Source of the DNA: Nonomuraea maritima
Lineage (GTDB): Bacteria; Actinomycetota; Actinomycetes; Streptosporangiales; Streptosporangiaceae
Assembly (NCBI RefSeq): GCF_900100395.1
Contig: NZ_FNFB01000006.1
Span: 277,504 to 341,503 of the forward strand
Length of the DNA stretch: 64,000 nucleotides
Reading direction: 5' to 3'
Under the pieces are notes generated by a model. It saw nothing but the letters and a program-made list of their open reading frames with translations. It searched no databases and had not been told where the DNA came from. This document shows positions 1-8,674 of the stretch, in pieces (the first letter of the stretch is position 1; every line of letters begins with the position of its first letter). A program made the translations under genes and the position numbers.

Positions 1-42
1 GCGTCCGTCCTGGCCCCTAGACTGGCATGCCGTGATGCTCTC

Positions 43-732
43 GTGATCCATTTCGATAATGTCACCAAGGTCTACACGAACCAGAACCGAGCCGCCCTCG
101 ACCACGTCTCCGTCGACGTCGACAAGGGTGAGTTCGTGTTCCTCGTCGGTCCCTCGGGATCAGGCAAGTCGACGTTCCTGCGTCTGGTCCTCAAGGAGGA
201 GCGGCCCAACTCCGGCGCGATCCACGTCGCCGGCAAAGACCTGGCCCGCCTCTCCAACTTCAAGGTGCCGCACCTGCGCCGCCGCATCGGCTGCGTGTTC
301 CAGGACTTCCGGCTCCTGCCGAACAAGAACGTCTACGAGAACGTGGCGTTCGCCCTCGAGGTCATCGGCAAGCCCCGGCGGTTCATCCGCAAGGTGGTTC
401 CCGAGGTCATCGAGCTGGTCGGCCTGGAGGGCAAGGCCCACCGCATGCCCGACGAGCTGTCCGGCGGTGAGCAGCAGCGCGTCGCCATGGCCCGCGCGTT
501 CGTCAACCGGCCGATGATCCTGCTGGCCGACGAGCCCACGGGCAACATCGACCCCGCGACGAGCATCGGCATCATGAAGGTGCTCGACCGCATCAACAGG
601 ACTGGCACCACGGTCGTCATGGCCACCCACGACGCGGCCATCGTCGACTCCATGCGCAAGCGTGTGGTGGAGCTGGAGGACGGCAAGATCGTCCGTGACC
701 AGTCGCGTGGCGTCTACGGCCAGGCGTACTGA
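43..732 (+). CDS. ftsE: Cell-division ABC transporter ATP-binding protein FtsE
   Basis: FtsE is the cytoplasmic ATPase of the FtsEX complex, which drives peptidoglycan hydrolases at the septum. The 229-aa protein has a Walker A motif GPSGSGKST at residues 36-44, the ABC signature LSGGEQQR near residue 139, and Walker [10 protein letters not shown] near residue 158, followed by the switch His in ATHD. The length is normal for the family. The start is a GTG at 43; only 42 bases lie upstream in the window. It is followed 20 bases downstream by ftsX, the standard actinobacterial order ftsE-ftsX-smpB. Confidence 0.96.
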   Translation: MIHFDNVTKVYTNQNRAALDHVSVDVDKGEFVFLVGPSGSGKSTFLRLVLKEERPNSGAIHVAGKDLARLSNFKVPHLRRRIGCVFQDFRLLPNKNVYENVAFALEVIGKPRRFIRKVVPEVIELVGLEGKAHRMPDELSGGEQQRVAMARAFVNRPMILLADEPTGNIDPATSIGIMKVLDRINRTGTTVVMATHDAAIVDSMRKRVVELEDGKIVRDQSRGVYGQAY

Positions 733-752
733 CAGGGAGCTGCAGACACAAC

Positions 753-1661
753 ATGCGGGCGAATTTCATCTTCTCCGAGGTCTGGATCGGCCTCCGTCGC
801 AACCTGACCATGACCATCGCGGTGATCATCACCGTGGCGGTCGGTATGGCGATGCTGGGCGTCGGCTTGATGATCAACGCCCAGGTCTCGACCATGAAGC
901 GCTACTGGGACGACAAGGTCGAGATCTCGGTATTCCTGTGCACCAAGGGTTCGGCCATGCCGGACTGCAACGGCAAGGCCATCACGCCCGCACAGACCAA
1001 CGCGCTCAAGACCCTCATCGAGGGCACTCCGGGCGTGCAGGAGGTGTTCTTCGAGAGCCAGGCTGACGCGTACAAGAACTTCAAGGAGACGTACGCGGCC
1101 AGCAAGGCCCTCGTCGAGGCCACCAGGGTGGAAGACCTTCCGGCGTCGTTCCGCATCAAACTCGTCGACCCCGACAACTACCAGCCCATCATCCAGGCGG
1201 TGAAGGGCCAGCCGGGTGTGGCGCAGGTGACCGACCAGAAAGAGCTGATCGGCAAGTTCTTCGACATGCTCGACACGCTCACGATCTACGCCCTGGCGGT
1301 CGCGATCATCCTGGTGCTGGCGGCGGCGCTGCTGATCGGCAACACCGTGCGGCTGTCGGCGTTCAACCGGCGCCGCGAGACCGGCATCATGCGGCTGGTC
1401 GGCGCGTCCAACCTCTACATCCAGCTGCCGTTCATCATGGAGGGCACCATCGCCGGCCTGATCGGCGGTGTGTTCGCGGCGGTCATCCTCATCGTCACGA
1501 AGGTGATGCTGTTCGAGGAGATCGCCGGCTACTTCGGTGACGCCACCGCGCAGCTGACCTGGAACGACGTCGCCCAGACCATCACCATCACGATGATCAT
1601 CGGTGTGCTCATCTGTGTGCTGGCCTCGTTCGTGACGCTCCGCCGCTACCTCAGGGTCTGA
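753..1661 (+). CDS. ftsX: Cell-division permease-like protein FtsX
   Basis: FtsX is the membrane partner of FtsE. It transmits ATP hydrolysis to extracellular cell-wall hydrolases. The 302-aa product has one N-terminal membrane segment (about residues 20-44), a large extracellular loop (about 45-175) with two cysteines (residues about 64 and 71), and three C-terminal membrane segments carrying the FtsX core (the NRRRETGIMRLVGAS region). The ATG follows a GGGAG that lies rather far upstream. Its position after ftsE and before smpB supports the call. Confidence 0.96.
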   Translation: MRANFIFSEVWIGLRRNLTMTIAVIITVAVGMAMLGVGLMINAQVSTMKRYWDDKVEISVFLCTKGSAMPDCNGKAITPAQTNALKTLIEGTPGVQEVFFESQADAYKNFKETYAASKALVEATRVEDLPASFRIKLVDPDNYQPIIQAVKGQPGVAQVTDQKELIGKFFDMLDTLTIYALAVAIILVLAAALLIGNTVRLSAFNRRRETGIMRLVGASNLYIQLPFIMEGTIAGLIGGVFAAVILIVTKVMLFEEIAGYFGDATAQLTWNDVAQTITITMIIGVLICVLASFVTLRRYLRV

Positions 1662-1708
1662 TCGTGCTCATGAACCGTCTCGGGGCGTACCGCCGGTAAA
1701 GTCGATAC

Positions 1709-2176
1709 ATGCCACGTGAGACCGGGCGGAAGATCGTCGCCCAGAACAAGCGTGCTCGGCACGACTACCACATCGAGGACACCTTCGAGGCGGGGCTCGT
1801 GCTGCAGGGCACCGAGGTGAAGTCGCTCCGCGAGGGCCGCGCCTCGCTCGTCGACGGCTACGCCAGCATCGACGACAACGAAGCGTGGCTGCTCAACGTC
1901 CACATCCCCGAGTACGCGCAGGGCACCTGGACGAACCACGCGGCCAGGCGCAAGCGCAAGCTGCTGCTCAACCGCAAGGAGATCGAGAAGCTCGCCGCCA
2001 AGACCAAGGAGGGCGGGCTCACGATCGTGCCGTTGACGCTGTACTTCAAGGACGGCCGCGCCAAGGTCGAGATCGCCGTCGCGCGCGGCAAGAAAGACTG
2101 GGACAAACGGCAGTCCCTGGCCGAGCAGCAGGCCAAACGAGAGATGGCCCGAGCCCTGCGGCACCACAACCGATGA
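1709..2176 (+). CDS. smpB: SsrA-binding protein SmpB
   Basis: SmpB binds the tRNA-like part of tmRNA and delivers it to stalled ribosomes for trans-translation. The 155-aa protein opens with the typical [22 protein letters not shown] region, has the [14 protein letters not shown] strand of the OB fold, and ends in a basic tail (KKDWDKRQ...RALRHHNR). There is no clear Shine-Dalgarno. A TAAAGT hexamer lies 7 bases upstream of the ATG and could be the -10 of a leaderless transcript. Its RNA partner ssrA is encoded 2.2 kb downstream on the same strand. Confidence 0.97.
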   Translation: MPRETGRKIVAQNKRARHDYHIEDTFEAGLVLQGTEVKSLREGRASLVDGYASIDDNEAWLLNVHIPEYAQGTWTNHAARRKRKLLLNRKEIEKLAAKTKEGGLTIVPLTLYFKDGRAKVEIAVARGKKDWDKRQSLAEQQAKREMARALRHHNR

Positions 2177-2189
2177 GGCTTCACGACTC

Positions 2190-4046
2190 ATGACACGTGC
2201 CCGCCGCACCCTGGCCGCGGCCGTCACCCTGACGGTCGCGGCCACCACCCTGACCGGCTGTTTCGAGGAGTCCTCGCCGCACGAGGCGGTGCGCGACTTC
2301 CTCGTCGGCTGGCAGTCGGAAGACTACGACCTGGCCGCCGGGCGCACCGACGGCGACCAGACCACCGTTCGCAAGGCACTGGCCGACGCCAAGCAGGAGC
2401 TCGACGCGGCGTCGTTCCGCTTCCGGATCACCGGCATCAACGTGCAGGGCGACCAGTCCAAGGCCGACTTCGAGGCCGAGGTCGACCTGGGCGAGAACAA
2501 CCCCCTGTGGCAGTACGAAGGGGTGCTCCCGCTGCACCTCGTGAACGGCGCGTGGAAGGTGCACTGGTCGCCGTCCGTGCTGCACCCGCAGCTCAAGGAG
2601 GGGCAGCGCTTCGCGGTCGACACCGAGCCGAAGCCCCGCCAGCCGGTGCTCGACCGGGCGGGCGATCCGCTGCAGACCGACCAGGTGCTCTACGTCGCGG
2701 GCGTCCACCCGGCCACGCTGGGCGACCGGGCGGAAGAGGTGGTCGCGCAGCTGTCCGAGGTCACCGGATACGCCCAAGACCGCCTGCTGAGCCGCGTACG
2801 GTCGTCGCCACCCGACAAGTTCGTGGGGCTGGTGACGTTCGGCCGTGCCCGCTACCTGTCGATGCGGGCGAAACTGGACGCCATCGACGGCATCGAGGTC
2901 GATCCGCAGCCGCAGCCGGTCAACCCCGACGCGCCCCGGCAGATCGTGGGCAGCGTCAGCGCGCTCACTCCCGAGACCGAGCAGAAGCTGGGCGGCCCCC
3001 AGCGGGCCGGCGACTCCGTGGGCCGCAACGGCCTGCAGCAGGCGTACCAGGACTACCTGACGGGCTCCACCCAGACCAAGGTGATCATCCTTGATCTGAA
3101 GTCCGGCAGGCAGGTGGCGCTGCTGAAGGAGTGGCGGGGCCGGCAGAACGTACCGGTGAAGACCACCATCGACCGGGCCGCGCAGGCCGCGGCCGAGCGG
3201 GCCGTGGCCGCCACGCCCACAAGCGCGCTGGTGGCCGTGCAGGCCGACACCGGGCAGATCCTCGCGGTCGGCACCAAGGGCATGAACCAGGAGCGCGACG
3301 CGCTGGCGGGCAAGTTCCCGGCCGGCACGGCGTTCTCCATCGTGGCGGCCGACGCGCTGCTCCGGCGCGGAGTCAGCCCCAAGCAGCGGCTGGCCTGCCC
3401 GCAGGAGCGCACCGTCGGCGGTGCCAGGTTCGTGCAGACGGGCCAGGTGGTCGGCACCACGACGTCGGCCACGTTCCAGGCGAACTTCGCCAGGGGCTGC
3501 GTGACCGCGCTCGCCTCGCTGGCGCGCCGTGTCACGGCCGACGACCTCAGCCGCAGCGCCCGGGCCTACGGCCTGGGGCAGCCGTGGAAGCTGCCGCTGC
3601 GGTCGTTCAGCGGCACGCTGCCGCCGCTCGCCGGCGACGCCGACCGGGCCAAGGCCATCGCCGGCCAGACCGTCCAGGTGAGCCCGCTCGGGCTGGCCCT
3701 CGTTGCGGCGGCGGTCTCCTCCGGCACCTGGCGTCCGCCTGTGCTGGTCACCGAGCCCAGCGCGCCCGACCCGGCGGCCGATCCGGTGCCGGCCGTCCAG
3801 CCGTCTCCGGTGCCGGTCGACCCTGAGGTCCGTACGGCGCTGACCGCGATGATGCGGGCCGGCGCGGCCGGCACGCCCGCGCAGGCGGGCAAGGGCCGCG
3901 TGTACGGCGTGACGGCGGCGGCAGGCAACGGGCAGAGCTGGTTCGTCGGCTGGCAGGGCGATGTGGCGGTCGCGGTGCTGGCGAAGAACTACAACCCTGC
4001 GGCCGTCGCGGGCAGCTTCTTCGCGGGCCTCAACAGCGCTCCGTGA
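2190..4046 (+). CDS. Degenerate penicillin-binding-protein-like lipoprotein (NTF2-like + transpeptidase fold)
   Basis: The 618-aa protein starts with a lipoprotein signal ending in a LTGC lipobox (Cys24). A MecA_N/NTF2-like domain follows (about residues 28-145), then a dimerisation-type region and a transpeptidase-like domain (about 310-618). It looks like a class B PBP, but the active-site motifs are absent. Where PGSTFK is expected the sequence reads AGTAFS (about residues 379-383), so both the nucleophilic Ser and the Lys are lost. The SxN motif is not recognisable, and the KTG region reads VTAAAG (about 574-579). The protein is therefore probably a non-catalytic cell-wall lipoprotein, structural or sensory. 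It follows smpB by 13 bases and is likely co-transcribed. The function is inferred, not known. Confidence 0.85.
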   Translation: MTRARRTLAAAVTLTVAATTLTGCFEESSPHEAVRDFLVGWQSEDYDLAAGRTDGDQTTVRKALADAKQELDAASFRFRITGINVQGDQSKADFEAEVDLGENNPLWQYEGVLPLHLVNGAWKVHWSPSVLHPQLKEGQRFAVDTEPKPRQPVLDRAGDPLQTDQVLYVAGVHPATLGDRAEEVVAQLSEVTGYAQDRLLSRVRSSPPDKFVGLVTFGRARYLSMRAKLDAIDGIEVDPQPQPVNPDAPRQIVGSVSALTPETEQKLGGPQRAGDSVGRNGLQQAYQDYLTGSTQTKVIILDLKSGRQVALLKEWRGRQNVPVKTTIDRAAQAAAERAVAATPTSALVAVQADTGQILAVGTKGMNQERDALAGKFPAGTAFSIVAADALLRRGVSPKQRLACPQERTVGGARFVQTGQVVGTTTSATFQANFARGCVTALASLARRVTADDLSRSARAYGLGQPWKLPLRSFSGTLPPLAGDADRAKAIAGQTVQVSPLGLALVAAAVSSGTWRPPVLVTEPSAPDPAADPVPAVQPSPVPVDPEVRTALTAMMRAGAAGTPAQAGKGRVYGVTAAAGNGQSWFVGWQGDVAVAVLAKNYNPAAVAGSFFAGLNSAP

Positions 4047-4204
4047 AATTGTCGTGACTGTGAGCAACCATCCGGGCGGCTCGTTGCGTCTTACTGAGTG
4101 ACTGGGCCCGCTCGGGGGGTTGCGGTCCCAGTCGCCGTGATGAGATCAGGACTTCATCTCGGGGGAAGTCCTGCCGTCCGGACCGGCTCGACCCTGCCGG
4201 TCGG

Positions 4205-4243
4205 CCCCCGGGAGCGTGTGCCTCAGCGCCGCGCTCCCGGGGG
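4205..4243 (+). terminator. Rho-independent-type terminator upstream of ssrA
   Basis: A perfect 12-bp stem (CCCCCGGGAGCG at 4205-4216 pairs with 4232-4243) and a 15-base loop are followed by TTTCGCCTTTC. It lies about 160 bases after the lipoprotein stop and before the tmRNA promoter, so it probably ends the ftsE-smpB-lipoprotein transcript. Confidence 0.75.
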
Positions 4244-4264
4244 TTTCGCCTTTCGGGAATCTAG

Positions 4265-4332
4265 TTGGCGTTCGAGGCGTTCTTCGGGGTAGATTCTTGT
4301 CGCGCGCTCCTCGCGAGGGGTGTGTTGATAAT
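4265..4332 (+). promoter_or_regulatory. Candidate ssrA promoter region
   Basis: GATAAT at 4327-4332 resembles a -10 box and would place initiation about 7 bases downstream, at the mature tmRNA 5' end (4339). An alternative pair, TTGGCG (4265) and TAGATT (4290), has a 19-base spacer and would give a precursor with a 5' leader. No good -35 is seen for the first option. Confidence 0.35.
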
Positions 4333-4338
4333 TGCACA

Positions 4339-4722
4339 GGGGGTGACTGGCTTCGACTTCGACTTTGCAAGCCAGGTGAAGCGGGCCGAGGACTGCGGAC
4401 ATAACCTCGTTAATCCTGTGACCGCAAACAACAAGTGCCAATTCCAAGAGCACTGTGGCGGCCAGGGACTCCCTGGCCCTCGCTGCCTAAGCAGCGAAAC
4501 CACTGTCAGCCCGGGAGTGCCTTCGGCCCGGTGTCTGGCATCGCTAGAAGGCTCAACCGCTCGACCCGGCCACGGGGGAGAGCGGGAAACCAAACAGTGG
4601 CTGGGCCCGTCGGCGACTCGCCTGCGTGATCGCCGGGGCCGAGAAAAGCACAGCAGGCTGCGCCCGGAGAAGCCCTGACTTGGGGTTGAAGGACGCGGGT
4701 TCGATTCCCGCCACCTCCACCA
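4339..4722 (+). ncRNA. ssrA: Transfer-messenger RNA (tmRNA)
   Basis: tmRNA rescues stalled ribosomes with SmpB and adds a degradation tag. The 5' GGGGGTG pairs with the 3' CACCTCC followed by an encoded ACCA (4712-4722), giving the tRNA-like acceptor stem with the conserved G-U wobble at the third pair. The T-arm GCGGGTTCGATTCCCGC lies just before it. The tag reading frame runs 4437-4490 and encodes ANSKSTVAARDSLALAA followed by TAA. It is preceded by the usual A-rich CAAACAACAAGT. The length of 384 nt is normal for actinobacteria. smpB is nearby upstream. Confidence 0.97.
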
Positions 4723-4729
4723 GATCACA

Positions 4730-4771
4730 CCGCCTCTTGCCTGCGGAGGAACCGCGGGCGAGAGGCGGTTT
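4730..4771 (+). terminator. tmRNA terminator
   Basis: CCGCCTCTTGCC (4730-4741) pairs with GGCGAGAGGCGG (4757-4768) over 12 bp with one wobble pair. TTT follows. It starts 8 bases after the mature tmRNA 3' end. Confidence 0.8.
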
Positions 4772-5053
4772 GCTGTTCACCGGCCGGCCAGGTCGCCGAC
4801 CGGATGGTGAACGTCTCCACACAGTGCAGCAGCGCCAATGGCGCCGCGTTGCTGCGCCGCGTCCCTGCCTGTTCGAGGTTGTGAGCTGTGCGGACGCGTG
4901 TCGCGTGGCGGGTATCGCGCAGCCCGGCTGCACAATGGCGAGGCGCGGTGGTCGCACGCTCCGTACGGGTGACCCGTGGCACACGGTGGCGGGTCCCCGT
5001 TCCGGCTGACGTTGACGATCGCTGGTGTCGTCATCGTGGGGAGGAGGCGCGGC

Positions 5054-6403
5054 TTGAACCGGTGGAGCGTCCTGGTCGACAATCTGCGGTCTCAGCTGTG
5101 GCCCCTGCCGGCCTTGGCGTTGCTCTTGGCACTCCTGCTGGGAGTCGGCCTGCCCCGGTTTGACGCGGCCATGAACGACAGCATGCCGCCCGGTCTGACC
5201 GCCTGGCTGTTCAGCGGCGGCCCGGAGGCGGCGCGCACGGTGCTGTCGGCGGTGGCGAGCTCGCTGATCACTGTGACCTCGCTGACGTTCTCGCTGACCG
5301 TGGTCACGTTGCAGTTGGCCAGCAGCCAGTACTCGCCGCGTGTGCTGCGCACGTTCGCTGCGGATCCGTTCGTCCACGTCACCCTCTCTCTGCTGCTCGG
5401 CACGTTCGTGTACTCGCTGACGGTGCTGCGCACCGTGCGGGCCTCGCTGGACGACCAGGACGCCTTCGTACCTCAAGTCTCGGTGACCGTAGGGTTCGTT
5501 CTCGGGGTGGCCAGCGTCGGCATGTTGGTGGGGTTCCTGGCCCATCTCGCTCGGCAGATTCGTGTGGAGTCGATCCTGCGTCAGGTACACGCGGACACCG
5601 AGGCGACGATGCGGCATGTGTACGGCGACGAGCGGGACAACGACGGGATCCCGCAGGTACCTCCGACCCCTGGCGGCAGAACAGTCTCCTTGTGCGCGGG
5701 CTCGTCGGGGTTCCTCACGGCTGTCGAGGGACAGCCCCTGTTGGGCGCCGCGCTCGAGACAGGTGCTGTGGTCGTGCTCGCCGACCACCCGGGCGATTTC
5801 CTGATCGCGGGCACGCCCGTGGCTGTGGCCTGGGCGGCCGAAGGGGGGGAACTGGACGAGTCTGCCGTCACCCGGCTCGTGGACGCGCTGAACGGCGCCC
5901 TGCGGACGGACTCCGAGCGGACCGCGGCTCAGGACCCCGAGTTCGGCTTGCGCCAAATCATCGACATCGCCGTGCGGGCACTGTCACCGGGGGTCAACGA
6001 TCCGACCACCGCCGTACACGCGCTGAGCCACGCTGCCGCGCTCCTCTGCGAGGCGGCGCATTATCGCCTCGGTTCGCGCCTGCTGCACGACGACGCTGGA
6101 CGCGTACGTGTGGTGCTGCCACGCCCGGACTTCGCCGCAATGCTGGATCTGGTGCTCACCCAGCCGCGCCGCTACGGGTCCGACGACCCGTACGTGCTCG
6201 CCAGAATGTTCACGCTCCTGCGCGAGGTGGCCTGGACCACCCGGAGCCCGGAGCATCACCGCGCCGTGTCCGGGCAACTGGCACGGCTGACCGATGCGAT
6301 GCACAGACACTCCTTCGATGAACGAGAGCGGGCTCGTTTGCAGGAACTGGAGCAGTCGGTACGACAGGCGCTCGCCGGTCACTGGCCGGTCACCTCCGCC
6401 TGA
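5054..6403 (+). CDS. DUF2254 family membrane protein
   Basis: This matches the DUF2254 family of predicted inner-membrane proteins, whose function is unknown. The N-terminal half has about four membrane segments (near residues 15-33, 60-85, 105-125 and 145-165, counted from the TTG). The soluble C-terminal half holds the family's conserved ALSPGVNDPTTA segment. The TTG at 5054 is chosen because GGGGAGGAGG ends about 6 bases before it. An in-frame GTG at 4976 would add 26 residues but lacks such a site. A membrane-protein gene follows on the same strand after about 160 bases. Confidence 0.82.
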   Translation: MNRWSVLVDNLRSQLWPLPALALLLALLLGVGLPRFDAAMNDSMPPGLTAWLFSGGPEAARTVLSAVASSLITVTSLTFSLTVVTLQLASSQYSPRVLRTFAADPFVHVTLSLLLGTFVYSLTVLRTVRASLDDQDAFVPQVSVTVGFVLGVASVGMLVGFLAHLARQIRVESILRQVHADTEATMRHVYGDERDNDGIPQVPPTPGGRTVSLCAGSSGFLTAVEGQPLLGAALETGAVVVLADHPGDFLIAGTPVAVAWAAEGGELDESAVTRLVDALNGALRTDSERTAAQDPEFGLRQIIDIAVRALSPGVNDPTTAVHALSHAAALLCEAAHYRLGSRLLHDDAGRVRVVLPRPDFAAMLDLVLTQPRRYGSDDPYVLARMFTLLREVAWTTRSPEHHRAVSGQLARLTDAMHRHSFDERERARLQELEQSVRQALAGHWPVTSA

Positions 6404-6565
6404 CATCCGGGACGAGGGCAAGATCCATGGTGAGCGCGTTTCCGCTGGCCCGCGTTGCGACGAGCAGGGAAGAAGGGGCTCGCTTCGGCGCGATGCGTGG
6501 TCCCGACGCGTCGGGGTAGGGCCAGCGCATGCCTCGAAAGGCCCAGGTGACGCGGAGGCCGGATC

Positions 6566-7741
6566 GTGCCGCGACGACTCGGTGAGTCCGGCGCCGGACC
6601 GAGCACGTCGGAGGGGCGCGACCGGATGCCCGCCGGTTGGGCCGCCGTACCAGGCAGGCTCCGCACCACAGGCGCGACCAGCGCATGCTTCCTTGTCATC
6701 GCTGCTGCCGCGGCCCTGGTTGGCTGGGTGCTGGTGCGTATCGCGCCGGTGACGCTGGCGGTGACGGCCGCGCTGTTCCTGACCGCGCTTCTCCACCCGG
6801 TGGTGGCATTTCTTGGCCGTTTGCGCGTTCCCAGGGCGCTGAGCGCGCTCGGTGCGCTTGTCCTGCTTGTCCTGATAGTCGCCGGCCCTCTGACTGTGGT
6901 GGCCAACCAGGCCATCGCCCAGTCCGACGACCTGCGTCAGCAGTTGGTGACCGGACTCGAACGGCTCCGCGCCTTCCTGACCGCGGGTCCGCTCAGTCAG
7001 CAGCAGCTGGATGCGGCTCTTGGGGAGTTGACGAAAGCCCTGCAGGGTGTCGCGCCTGGTCCTCTCGCCGGCGCGATGACCACCCTGCAGACGCTCGCAG
7101 CCGCCGCGACAGCGCTGGTGCTGCTGTTCTTCTTCCTGCGCGACGGGCCTTCCATGTGGGAATGGATCGTGCCCCGCTTTCCGTCCCGAAGCCGGGAACG
7201 TGTGGACGCGGCCTTCCGCACCGGGTGGAGTACTCTGGTCGCTTATGTGCGCGGAACCGTGACGGTGGCCGCAGTCGACGGCTTCGGCATCGGCTTGGCG
7301 CTGGTTCTGCTGCAGGTGCCGCTCGGGTTGGCCCTGGGATTCCTCACCTTTCTGTTCGCGTTCGTGCCGATCGTCGGCGCGATCGTGGCCGGAGCGGTTG
7401 CCGTACTGGTCGCACTGGTCAGCAATGGAGTGACCGACGCGCTGCTGGTCCTGGCCGCGGTGGTCGTCGTCCAACAGCTTGAGGGCAACCTGCTGGCACC
7501 GGTCATCATCGGCAAGGCCGTGCATCTGCACCCGGCCGTGGTGCTGCTGGGTGTCACCGCCGGGACGTTGATCGGCGGAATCGCGGGTGCGGTCGTCACC
7601 GTCCCTCTCATCGCGGTGGCCTATCGCACTCTCGAGCGAGGCCTCTTCGTCGAGACGGCCTCGGAACCACATCAACACGAGAAGCCCGGCTCCCATATGC
7701 ATGAGCATCGCGGCCAGGAGCGCGACGTCGACCCGCGTTGA
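6566..7741 (+). CDS. AI-2E family transporter-like membrane protein
   Basis: The 391-aa product fits the AI-2E/PurR-type permease family (PF01594), members of which export small molecules or exchange ions; the substrate here cannot be told. There are several membrane segments: two close to the N-terminus (about 40-75 and 90-115), one near 175-190 and a C-terminal cluster (about 230-355). The family's conserved glycine- and proline-rich C-terminal region is present (FVPIVGAIVAG, EGNLLAPVIIGKAV). The GTG start has a GGAGG seven bases upstream. The C-terminal tail is His-rich and hydrophilic. Confidence 0.87.
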   Translation: MPRRLGESGAGPSTSEGRDRMPAGWAAVPGRLRTTGATSACFLVIAAAAALVGWVLVRIAPVTLAVTAALFLTALLHPVVAFLGRLRVPRALSALGALVLLVLIVAGPLTVVANQAIAQSDDLRQQLVTGLERLRAFLTAGPLSQQQLDAALGELTKALQGVAPGPLAGAMTTLQTLAAAATALVLLFFFLRDGPSMWEWIVPRFPSRSRERVDAAFRTGWSTLVAYVRGTVTVAAVDGFGIGLALVLLQVPLGLALGFLTFLFAFVPIVGAIVAGAVAVLVALVSNGVTDALLVLAAVVVVQQLEGNLLAPVIIGKAVHLHPAVVLLGVTAGTLIGGIAGAVVTVPLIAVAYRTLERGLFVETASEPHQHEKPGSHMHEHRGQERDVDPR

Positions 7742-7765
7742 GTCAGGGCCGGACAGTCCCTAGTG

Positions 7766-7779
7766 GGTGCCGCGGCACC
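7766..7779. repeat. 14-bp perfect palindrome GGTGCCGCGGCACC
   Basis: A fully self-complementary 14-mer lies 25 bases after the AI-2E gene stop. It has no T-run, so it could be a protein site or a weak attenuating structure. No function is claimed. Confidence 0.4.
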
Positions 7780-7900
7780 GTGCCTCGGTGAAGTACGGTG
7801 TCTGGCCGGGGCTCCCGCATCGCTGTGCGTGGTCAGGCTTGCCGTGCCGGCGCGCGGTGGCACAGCCGCGCGTGATGCGATCGCCTTGCCACATGGGGCA

Positions 7901-7944
7901 ACAGGGGCGTTAAGGAGGCCGGACGGCCTCCGCCGCGCCCCTGT
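7901..7944. terminator. Bidirectional terminator-like hairpin
   Basis: ACAGGGGCG (7901-7909) pairs with CGCCCCTGT (7936-7944). An inner stem GGAGGCC/GGCCTCC lies inside it, separated by a small TTAA/GCCG internal loop. It lies 19 bases beyond the stop of the small minus-strand gene at 7963-8094 and about 160 bases past the AI-2E gene, so it could serve both. Confidence 0.65.
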
Positions 7945-7962
7945 CCCTGTCGTCAGTCTCCG

Positions 7963-8094
7963 TCAGCGGCGACGCCTCCGGCGGCGCCTGGCCCGACCGG
8001 CGTCGGACCCGCTGTCGCTGCTTCCGTACGGGTCGGGGTAGGGATCGTAGACCGGCCTGAAGCCCAACAGCCCCAGATACTGTTTGTTCACCAT
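7963..8094 (-). CDS. Hypothetical 43-aa protein with polyarginine tail
   Basis: The frame from the ATG at 8094 encodes MVNKQYLGLLGFRPVYDPYP and more, with a DPYPDPYG stretch, a Ser/Asp linker and a run of eight arginines ending the chain. GGGGG lies four bases upstream of the ATG. Support for a real gene is indirect: a strong hairpin sits just beyond its stop, and no other gene competes for this stretch. The frame stays open for 23 codons upstream, so the start is uncertain. No family is recognised; an RNA- or DNA-binding basic peptide is possible. Confidence 0.4.
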   Translation of the reverse strand: MVNKQYLGLLGFRPVYDPYPDPYGSSDSGSDAGRARRRRRRRR

Positions 8095-8490
8095 GATGCC
8101 CCCGGATAACGGTGCCGACATTAACCTTTCACTATGGTCAACAGCGTTTCCGGAGGAAGGCATCCCGGATTCGAGGAAGACGGTAGGGATTTAGCCGGCA
8201 CTTTATCGTCGCCGTATTTATTTCACGTTCCTCGCGTGGCACTGCTGATCGCGACCGGGACGTGTCGTCAGGGCGGCAGGCCGGCTACCAGGTCCTGTTC
8301 CGTCAGGCCATGGCTGACGGACGTGGGCGTGGGTACATCCCCCTTCACCCGCCGGTGTGGTGCGGGTGCCTTTTCCGACCAGCGACCATGCTTTTACCAC
8401 TGTGCGGACCTGTGACGGCGATGTTCGTTCAGAGGCGTCTCATAGAGTGCCGGACGTATTCTTTTCCGCTACCGCTCGTGGGAGATGCCT
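8095..8490. other. Intergenic stretch between divergent small genes
   Basis: About 400 bases lie between the small minus-strand gene and the small secreted protein. It is less GC-rich than its surroundings, especially around 8110-8225, as expected for promoters in both directions. I see no convincing -35/-10 pair, RNA gene or coding frame here. Confidence 0.5.
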
Positions 8491-8664
8491 GTGAAAGCTC
8501 GTATAGCCGCCGTTCTCGCCTCCGGCGCGATGCTGACCGCCGCGCTCGCCGCCCCCGCCGCCGCTGCCGACAAGGACGCCAGCAGTGGCGGCAGCGCACT
8601 CAACGGGGTCACCACCACCGTGTTCGGCACCCTCCTGGGCAAGCTCGGGGGCCTCGGCCTCTGA
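8491..8664 (+). CDS. Small secreted protein (57 aa)
   Basis: The frame encodes a signal peptide (MKARIAAVLASGAML..., cleavage likely after APAAAA near residue 25). A mature peptide of about 30 residues follows, rich in Ser, Gly and Leu and ending in TTVFGTLLGKLGGLGL. GGGAG lies six bases before the GTG at 8491. An ATG at 8485 is in frame but too close to that site. A very strong terminator follows 11 bases after the stop, which supports an independent transcript. No family is recognised. The amphipathic Gly/Leu C-terminus resembles a surface-active or membrane-interacting peptide (inference). Confidence 0.65.
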   Translation: MKARIAAVLASGAMLTAALAAPAAAADKDASSGGSALNGVTTTVFGTLLGKLGGLGL

Positions 8665-8674
8665 CACAGCGTGC

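Noticed and set aside
2181..4067. Long minus-strand open frame opposite the PBP-like lipoprotein
   Set aside because: Antisense shadow of a clear coding gene; its composition (Arg, Gly, His rich without fold motifs) is typical of high-GC reverse frames.
4428..4490. tmRNA tag read as ANNKCQ from the earlier GCA codon
   Set aside because: That frame has no stop at the end of the tag region; only the frame starting at 4437 ends in ALAA plus TAA.
4772..5053. Possible additional small gene or tRNA after ssrA
   Set aside because: No tRNA arms or frame with a credible ribosome site was found before the TTG start at 5054.
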